Shown piece by piece: positions 59,190-64,000 of a stretch of 64,000 nt of DNA (its first letter is position 1; every line of letters starts with the position of its first letter). The notes beneath the pieces are model-generated. The model saw only the letters and a list, made by a program, of their open reading frames with translations. It was not told the origin of the DNA and ran no database searches. The stretch is from Streptomyces sp. NBC_01231 (GTDB taxonomy: Bacteria; Actinomycetota; Actinomycetes; Streptomycetales; Streptomycetaceae). The position numbers and the translations under genes are program-made. The DNA lies in the NCBI GenBank assembly GCA_035999765.1, contig CP108521.1:10230001-10294000 (forward strand). Reading direction: 5' to 3'.

Positions 59190-60566
59190 TCACTGCTCCA
59201 GCCGTACCGAGCCCTCGACATGGGCCTGCACCTGTTCCGGCTTCAGATACGAGTCGGTGTACTCGAAGTCCTTCAGCTTGGCGGGCTTGCGGGCCTGGAA
59301 GCCGGTGCGGACGAAATCGTCGCCGGCGATCGCGTTGAGCACCCAGTTCGTCATCACGCGCGTCTTGGCGACACCGGTGCGCAGTGCCTGCCAGTGGTAG
59401 CCGCGCGCCACGGCCTGCGCGGGCAGTCCGCGCAGTTCGATGCCGAGCGGCTTGGACACGGCGTCCTTGCCGCCGAGGTCGACCACCAGACCGAGGTCCT
59501 TGTGGACGTACGGGCTCAACGGCTGGTTGCGCAGAGCCGCCATGACGTTGTCGGCGACGTGCCTGCCCTGCCGCATCGCGTGCTGTGCGGTGGGCGGGCA
59601 CACCGCGCCCTCCTCGCCCTTGGCCTCGTCGGGCACCGCGGCTGCGTCGCCGAGCGCGAACACCCCGTCGTGACCCGCCAGGTTCATGTCGGCGGTGACC
59701 GCGAGCCGCCCGCGCACCGTCTCCGCGCCGAGCGTGGCGATGAGGGGACTGGCGACGACACCGGCGGTCCAGATGAGGGTGCGGGTGGGGATCACCCGCC
59801 CGTCGGTGAAGGTGACCTCCTCCGGACCCGCCTTGGCGATGGACACACCGAGCGAGATCTCGATGCCCCGCTTGCGCAGGATCTCCTGCGCGCTGCTGCC
59901 GAGCTTGTCGCCCAGTTCCGGCATCAGCTTCGGGGCGATGTCGATCAGATGCCACTTGATCAGCCCCGGGTCCAGCCGGGGGTAGCGCTTGACGGCGGCG
60001 TGCGTCAGACGCTGCAGGCAGGCCGCGGTCTCGGTGCCCGCGTAGCCGCCGCCGACCACCACGAACTGCAACCGGGAGGCCCGCTCCGCCGGGTCCTGGC
60101 TGGCGTCGGCCAAATCGAGCTGCGAGATGACGTGGTCGCGGACGTAGGCGGCCTCGGCGAGGGTCTTCATGCCGAAGGCGTTATCGGTGAGGCCGGGGAT
60201 GTCGAAGGTGCGGGTGATGCTGCCGGGGGCCAGCACGATGTAGTCGTACGGCTCGTCGACGATCTGGTCGGTGATGGTGCGAATGACGCAGACCTTCGAC
60301 TTGAGGTCCACGCCGATCGCGCCGCCCGGAATGATCCGGGTGCGGTACTTCTTGCTGCGGCGCAGCGAGACGGCGATCGACTGCGGCGTCAGCACGCCGG
60401 AGGCGACCTGGGGCAGCAGAGGAAGGTACAACTGGTAGGCGAACGGCGTCACCAGCGTGACGTCGGCCTCGTCGGGGGAGAGTTTCCGTTCCAGACGGCG
60501 CACGCACTCCACACCGGCGAAACCTGCTCCAACCACCAGGATCCTGGGTCGTGTCACGGTGTTCAT
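59190..60566 (-). CDS. Type II NADH:quinone oxidoreductase (NDH-2-like)
   Basis: 458 residues, two-dinucleotide-binding flavoprotein: FAD motif LVVGAGFAGVECVRRLE, NADH motif VVVGGGYAGTETAACL and the third GVFALGDAAAVPDEAKGE. The C-terminal GFQARKPAKLKDFEYTD segment is a membrane-association/quinone-side region typical of NDH-2. It transfers electrons from NADH to menaquinone without pumping protons. The ATG at 60566 follows AAAGGG. The frame extends to 60605 without a better start. Monocistronic in this layout, with terminators on both sides. Confidence 0.94.
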   Translation of the reverse strand: MNTVTRPRILVVGAGFAGVECVRRLERKLSPDEADVTLVTPFAYQLYLPLLPQVASGVLTPQSIAVSLRRSKKYRTRIIPGGAIGVDLKSKVCVIRTITDQIVDEPYDYIVLAPGSITRTFDIPGLTDNAFGMKTLAEAAYVRDHVISQLDLADASQDPAERASRLQFVVVGGGYAGTETAACLQRLTHAAVKRYPRLDPGLIKWHLIDIAPKLMPELGDKLGSSAQEILRKRGIEISLGVSIAKAGPEEVTFTDGRVIPTRTLIWTAGVVASPLIATLGAETVRGRLAVTADMNLAGHDGVFALGDAAAVPDEAKGEEGAVCPPTAQHAMRQGRHVADNVMAALRNQPLSPYVHKDLGLVVDLGGKDAVSKPLGIELRGLPAQAVARGYHWQALRTGVAKTRVMTNWVLNAIAGDDFVRTGFQARKPAKLKDFEYTDSYLKPEQVQAHVEGSVRLEQ

Positions 60567-60662
60567 CCCTTTCTGCGGCTCCAGGCGGTCTGCCTCGAAC
60601 GCCATTCGCCTGCCCGTGGATCGCTGCTTCGCACCTCATTGATCCAACCGGATGCCGACCGT

Positions 60663-60681
60663 CCCGCCGGGCCACGGCGGG
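60663..60681 (-). terminator. Short hairpin downstream of the SpoIIE phosphatase gene
   Basis: CCCGCCG-GGCCA-CGGCGGG, a seven-base perfect stem, about 100 bases after the phosphatase stop, ahead of the NDH-2 start on the same strand. Confidence 0.5.
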
Positions 60682-60776
60682 CAGACGAACGCGTCGATCA
60701 CCACCATGCCCGCCCCGCCGCCGAAGCGCACCGGGGCGGGAGGGAAAGAAGAGGAGAGAATTTCGCGGACGAGACC

Positions 60777-62495
60777 TCAGGCGCGCAGGTGACAGAGCAG
60801 CAGACACACGTCGTCGTCGCGCTCGGAGTCGCTCAGCAGCGGGGTGAGGATCCGGTCCGCCGCGCCGTCCAGGTCCGCGTCCAGCTCCGCCGAGCCGAAC
60901 GTCCCGAGCGCGTCCGCCAGGCGCTCGATGCCGGGGTCTATGCCCTGCGCGCGCCGCTCCACCAGTCCGTCGGTGTACAACGCCAGCGTGGAGCCGGGAA
61001 CCAGCGGCGCGGTGTGGTCGGCGATCACCTGCCGCAGCGGGATGCCGAGCATCGCGCCGGGTTTGGCGTCCAGCGTGTGCACCTGTCCGTCCGGGGTACG
61101 CAGCACCGGCGGTGGATGGCCCGCCGCCGCCCAGGTCAGGGTGGGATCGCCGGGCCGGAACCGTGCGATGACCGCGGTGGCGTACAGATCGGGCTGGAGA
61201 TGGTGCAGGAACGTGTGCAGTCGGGTCAGCAACTGGCCGGGGCTGCCGCCGTCCACGGCATAGGCGCGCAGTGCGGTACGCAACTGGCTCATCATCACGG
61301 CCGCGTGCAGACCGTGTCCGGTGACATCGCCGATGACGGTGATCAGACTGCCGTCGGGTTGCCGGAAGGCGTCGTACCAGTCGCCGCCGATGTTGAGCCC
61401 GTGCGTGGCCGGAAGGTAGCGGGCGGCCAGACTGAGGCCCGACGTGGTCGGCAGGTCCGTGAGCAGCGCGCGCTGCAGTGTCTCGGCGATGTCACGGTTG
61501 TGCTCGAAACGCCGGGCGTTGTCGATGGCGATGCTGGCCCGTCTGGTGAGCTCGATCAGCATCACGGCGTCGTCCGGGTCCCAGCTCCCGCCCGGCGGGG
61601 ACAGGGTCAGCACGCCCAGCGGCGCACGGCGCGTCGGCAGCGGGACGCACAGCAGGGGCCGGGCGGGATCCAGCGCCGAGGGCGGCTGGTCGTCGACGCC
61701 GGGCAGGCCCCCCGGGTGGTCGGCGGCGTACTGGGGACGCCCGGTGCGGGCGGCGCGCACGGCGGCCGCCGGATGCGGGGCGGGCGGGTGCCGGTCGCCG
61801 TCGCCGTCGAACAGCCAGACGTCCACGCTGTGGGCGTACTCGGGCACCAGCAGGTCGGGCAGCCGGCGCACGATCTCGTCGTGGTTGAGGGAGGCCGTCA
61901 GCACCGCGCTGGCGTCCGCCAGGAAGGTCAGCCGGCGCCGGGCGCTCTCCGCCTCGGTGCGCGCCTTGCGTTCGGCGGCGAAGGCCTCCCGCTCGGCACG
62001 TCCCGCGGCGTCCAGTTCGGCGTGCAGGGCGAGCACGCCCTGGTTCGTCTGGTGCAGTTCCTCACGGTGGAAGGCGACCAGGTCCTCCTGCTCGGTGAGT
62101 TTCTCCAGCACCAGCGCGGTGTCCTCGTCGGCGCCGAGCAGGGCCTCCGCCAGGACCGCGGGGTCGGCGGCGACCGTGGCGGCACCGGCCGCGTCCGTCG
62201 CCTCGGGGCAACGGACCGTCGTCCGCCACGAAGGGTGCGCGGCGGCGGCACCCGTGCCGTCGGCCGGGGTCACCAGCGCGTGCAGGAGCCCGTCCTCGCC
62301 GGGCGCGGCCGTGACGTCCAGGGTGAGCCACCAAGTGCCGCCCTTGGTGAGGCACTGCCGCAGATGCGCGCTGAGCGCGCTGGTCAGGCGGGTGCGGTCG
62401 AGAGCGGACACCCCGTGCGCGGCGGCCAGCCGGGCGGTGGCGATCCGGGCCCGGGCCGCGTCGAGGGCGGTGGCGATCGGCAGACTTGGGGTCAT
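60777..62495 (-). CDS. GAF-SpoIIE-type PP2C phosphatase with coiled-coil N terminus
   Basis: 572 residues. A divergent HATPase-like N terminus (1-115), a coiled-coil (ELHQTNQGVLALHAELDAAG ...), a GAF-like domain (HDEIVRRLPDLLVPEYAHSV onward) and a C-terminal SpoIIE/RsbU PP2C domain with GGDWYDAF, GDVTGHGLHAAVMM and LALYTDGLVERR metal motifs. It would dephosphorylate an anti-anti-sigma (STAS) protein. The ATG at 62495 overlaps the upstream stop (ATGA), so it is translationally coupled to the RsbT-SpoIIE fusion. Confidence 0.94.
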   Translation of the reverse strand: MTPSLPIATALDAARARIATARLAAAHGVSALDRTRLTSALSAHLRQCLTKGGTWWLTLDVTAAPGEDGLLHALVTPADGTGAAAAHPSWRTTVRCPEATDAAGAATVAADPAVLAEALLGADEDTALVLEKLTEQEDLVAFHREELHQTNQGVLALHAELDAAGRAEREAFAAERKARTEAESARRRLTFLADASAVLTASLNHDEIVRRLPDLLVPEYAHSVDVWLFDGDGDRHPPAPHPAAAVRAARTGRPQYAADHPGGLPGVDDQPPSALDPARPLLCVPLPTRRAPLGVLTLSPPGGSWDPDDAVMLIELTRRASIAIDNARRFEHNRDIAETLQRALLTDLPTTSGLSLAARYLPATHGLNIGGDWYDAFRQPDGSLITVIGDVTGHGLHAAVMMSQLRTALRAYAVDGGSPGQLLTRLHTFLHHLQPDLYATAVIARFRPGDPTLTWAAAGHPPPVLRTPDGQVHTLDAKPGAMLGIPLRQVIADHTAPLVPGSTLALYTDGLVERRAQGIDPGIERLADALGTFGSAELDADLDGAADRILTPLLSDSERDDDVCLLLCHLRA

Positions 62496-63538
62496 GGATC
62501 CTCCGACGGGGTCGGAGCCAGCACCGCCACGGCGGTGTCGTCCCGCACCGGCCGGGCGGAACTGCTCGCGTCACGTAGGGTCACGGCGGCCACGACGGCA
62601 GGGTCGGCCGCCAGCAGGCCCGGGTCGGACGGGGCCGTCCAGCGGCTGGGCAGGCCGTCGCTGTGCAGGATCAGCATGCGGTCGGCCGCCCAGGGCATAC
62701 GTTCCTCACGCCGCGTGGCGTGCCGGTGGACGCCCACGATCCCGGGCCGTGACAGCAGCGAACGCCAACGGTCGCCCTCGCGGAGCCGGGCCCCGATGTT
62801 GCCGATGCCGGCGAACCGCAGCACCCCCGCGCGGGTGTCGACCTGGGCCACCGCGACGGCCGCCCCCCTGGTGCCGTGCAGCGCCGAGTCCAGGTGGACC
62901 AGCGCCTCGGCGGGCGGGAGGTGGGCCGAGCCGTGCAGGGCCCGCGTCGCGGCCGTCGAGGCTCGGGCCGCCTCGGGACCGTGGCCCAGTCCGTCGGCCA
63001 TCATCAAAGTCAGCAGGTCGCCCGACCGGGCCCACGCCCAGGCGTCGCCCGAGTACTCCGCCCCGGCGAGAGGGACGTTCACCCCACCTACCCGTACCGG
63101 TGCGGCCGGGTCGGCCTCCTTCGTGCGGGTGCCGACCCGGGCCAGCGCCACCGTGCCCCGCCCCGGCACGCTGTACAGACCGAAATCGTCCGCTATACGG
63201 CGGCACGTTCCGAGCCCGGCACCCAGGGACCGCGCCGTCGAATAACCGTCACGCAGGGCGACGCGGACGTCGGCCATGCCCTGCCCGTGATCGATCGCGG
63301 CGATCTGCACCGTCATCGGGGCTCCCTCCTCGGGCAGCGGCGGGTCCACGACGTCGATGAGGACCTGTCCGCCTCCGGCGTGCTTGAGCAGGTTGGTCGC
63401 CAGCTCGGTCGCCACCAGCGCGGCGGCCGCCGTACGAGGCTCGTCGAGCCCCGCGCGGACGGCCGCGCGCTCCGCTGCCACCCTCACGTCACGCACCCGG
63501 GTCGAGTCGTGCACCGGGATGTCCCACACGCGCGCCAT
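62492..63538 (-). CDS. RsbT-like HATPase fused to a SpoIIE phosphatase
   Basis: 348 residues. Residues 1-140 resemble RsbT-type switch kinases (ALVATELATNLLKHAGGG N-box, AIDHGQGMAD, GAGLGTCRRIAD), and 150-345 an RsbX/SpoIIE-type phosphatase (DLLTLMMADGLGHGPEAARA, ADRMLILHSDGLPSRW). Such kinase-phosphatase fusions feed stressosome-type partner switching. The ATG at 63538 overlaps the TGA of the upstream RsbT-like gene by one base (TGATG). It is the middle gene of a coupled three-gene operon that continues past the right edge. Confidence 0.92.
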   Translation of the reverse strand: MARVWDIPVHDSTRVRDVRVAAERAAVRAGLDEPRTAAAALVATELATNLLKHAGGGQVLIDVVDPPLPEEGAPMTVQIAAIDHGQGMADVRVALRDGYSTARSLGAGLGTCRRIADDFGLYSVPGRGTVALARVGTRTKEADPAAPVRVGGVNVPLAGAEYSGDAWAWARSGDLLTLMMADGLGHGPEAARASTAATRALHGSAHLPPAEALVHLDSALHGTRGAAVAVAQVDTRAGVLRFAGIGNIGARLREGDRWRSLLSRPGIVGVHRHATRREERMPWAADRMLILHSDGLPSRWTAPSDPGLLAADPAVVAAVTLRDASSSARPVRDDTAVAVLAPTPSEDP

Positions 63539-63978
63539 CAGTGCTCCTCACGCGGCCGCGGTACCGACGCCCAGGAGACCACCGTGACCTTGGTGCCGAC
63601 CCCCGGAGTGCTGTCGACGGCGAACTCGTGCACCAGCCGCCGCGCGCCGCCCAGCCCCATCCCCAGACCGCCGCCGGAGGTGTAGCCGTCGCTCAGCGCC
63701 CGCTCCAGGTCCGGGATGCCCGGTCCCTCGTCGGAGAAGGTCAGGCGCAGCCCGCGGGCCCGTCCGCTGGAGACGGGAGCGGCCTCCAGCTGTCCGCCTC
63801 CGCCGTGCACGAGGGTGTTGCGGGCCAGTTCACTGGCCGCGGTGACCACCTTGGTCTGCTCCACCAGACCGAAACCCAGCAGGCCGGCGGCGTGCCGTAC
63901 ATGCTGTCGCACCCACACCAGATCCATGTCCGAACGGATCGGCAGGCAGGCCTCGACGCCTGCGGCTGTGTTCATCAC
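63538..63978 (-). CDS. RsbT-like anti-sigma regulatory factor
   Basis: 146 residues, HATPase_c_2 domain: N-box ASELARNTLVHGGGG, TFSDEGPGIPDLERA and GGGLGMGLGGARRL. It matches RsbT-type kinases that phosphorylate STAS proteins (RsbS/RsbR). The start is GTG at 63978 or ATG at 63975, behind GGGAG. Upstream partners (RsbR/RsbS-like STAS proteins) would lie beyond the right edge, and their presence is inferred only. Together with the two genes downstream this is the switch-and-reset module of a SigB-type sigma pathway. Confidence 0.9.
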   Translation of the reverse strand: MMNTAAGVEACLPIRSDMDLVWVRQHVRHAAGLLGFGLVEQTKVVTAASELARNTLVHGGGGQLEAAPVSSGRARGLRLTFSDEGPGIPDLERALSDGYTSGGGLGMGLGGARRLVHEFAVDSTPGVGTKVTVVSWASVPRPREEH

Positions 63979-64000
63979 CGGCTCTCCCGGCGCCGGCCGC

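Noticed and set aside
59220..63245. A 1341-residue open frame on the plus strand
   Set aside because: It runs antisense across NDH-2 and both phosphatase genes, with no recognisable domain and a GC-driven composition (Arg, Gly, Ala, Val repeats). It is a codon-bias shadow.
1..64000. tRNA, rRNA, IS elements, attachment sites, riboswitches
   Set aside because: I looked for transposase motifs, cloverleaf-like sequences and conserved riboswitch cores by eye and found none I would defend. A tool search is needed to exclude small RNAs.

Overview
The window is high-GC actinobacterial chromosome and almost certainly Streptomyces. The evidence is third-position GC bias throughout, many GTG starts and one TTG start, very rare TTA codons, an SsgA-like sporulation protein, a WhiB-family protein, a SigB-type sigma factor with several RsbW/RsbT-like and SpoIIE-like partners, a second (PopR-type) clpP pair and many F420/FAD enzymes. 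I see no rRNA, tRNA, CRISPR array, insertion sequence, prophage or large biosynthetic cluster. It looks like a chromosome-arm region of stress, redox and cell-envelope genes with regulators in between.

Layout. 1-860: a tandem clpP pair (the second one cut by the left edge) behind a PopR-type palindrome. 860-8500: single metabolic or detoxification genes (epoxide hydrolase, three VOC domains in two proteins, a TTA-containing SGNH lipoprotein, RNase H, SRPBCC protein, FAD monooxygenase, aldo/keto reductase). 8500-14450: small unknown proteins, an SsgA-like protein, a 343-residue unknown, an F420-dependent oxidoreductase and a serine hydrolase. 14440-20840: a membrane pseudokinase, a translationally coupled TPR protein/polyprenyl synthase pair, and an AIM24 protein next to an unusual TerD-CAP-CAP fusion. 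21000-28600: a leaderless ROK regulator, a secreted GH27 alpha-galactosidase, an SGNH lipoprotein and a large LuxR-type ATPase regulator.

28650-35640: a three-gene overlapping operon (receiver-FAD oxidoreductase, cyclic-nucleotide-binding histidine kinase, UBP zinc finger), then a VOC protein, a universal stress protein, a DUF4032 protein and a metallo-beta-lactamase-fold hydrolase. 35830-39350: alkB with a LexA-box-like site, back to back with a TetR gene that has two tandem operators, followed by a KstD-like flavoprotein. 39500-44700: secreted M1 peptidase, L,D-transpeptidase-like lipoprotein with a TTA codon, a two-component system and a WhiB-like protein. 44800-51200: saccharopine-dehydrogenase-like enzyme with a divergent TetR, a LysR/LysE divergent pair, an MFS exporter, and a 41-bp tandem hairpin array that fills the gap to a cyclic-nucleotide-binding protein.

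51300-64000: an Orn/Lys/Arg-type PLP decarboxylase, then a general-stress block: an RsbW-like ATPase, a SigB-family sigma factor, DUF5133 and DUF1206 proteins, an FUSC-family membrane protein, a type II NADH dehydrogenase, and an overlapping RsbT-like / RsbT-SpoIIE fusion / GAF-SpoIIE phosphatase operon that continues off the right edge. The common theme is sensing of redox, envelope and osmotic stress through partner switching, phosphorelay and one-component repressors. Start codons are my own choices from ribosome-binding sites, overlaps and family length, and several (noted) remain ambiguous.
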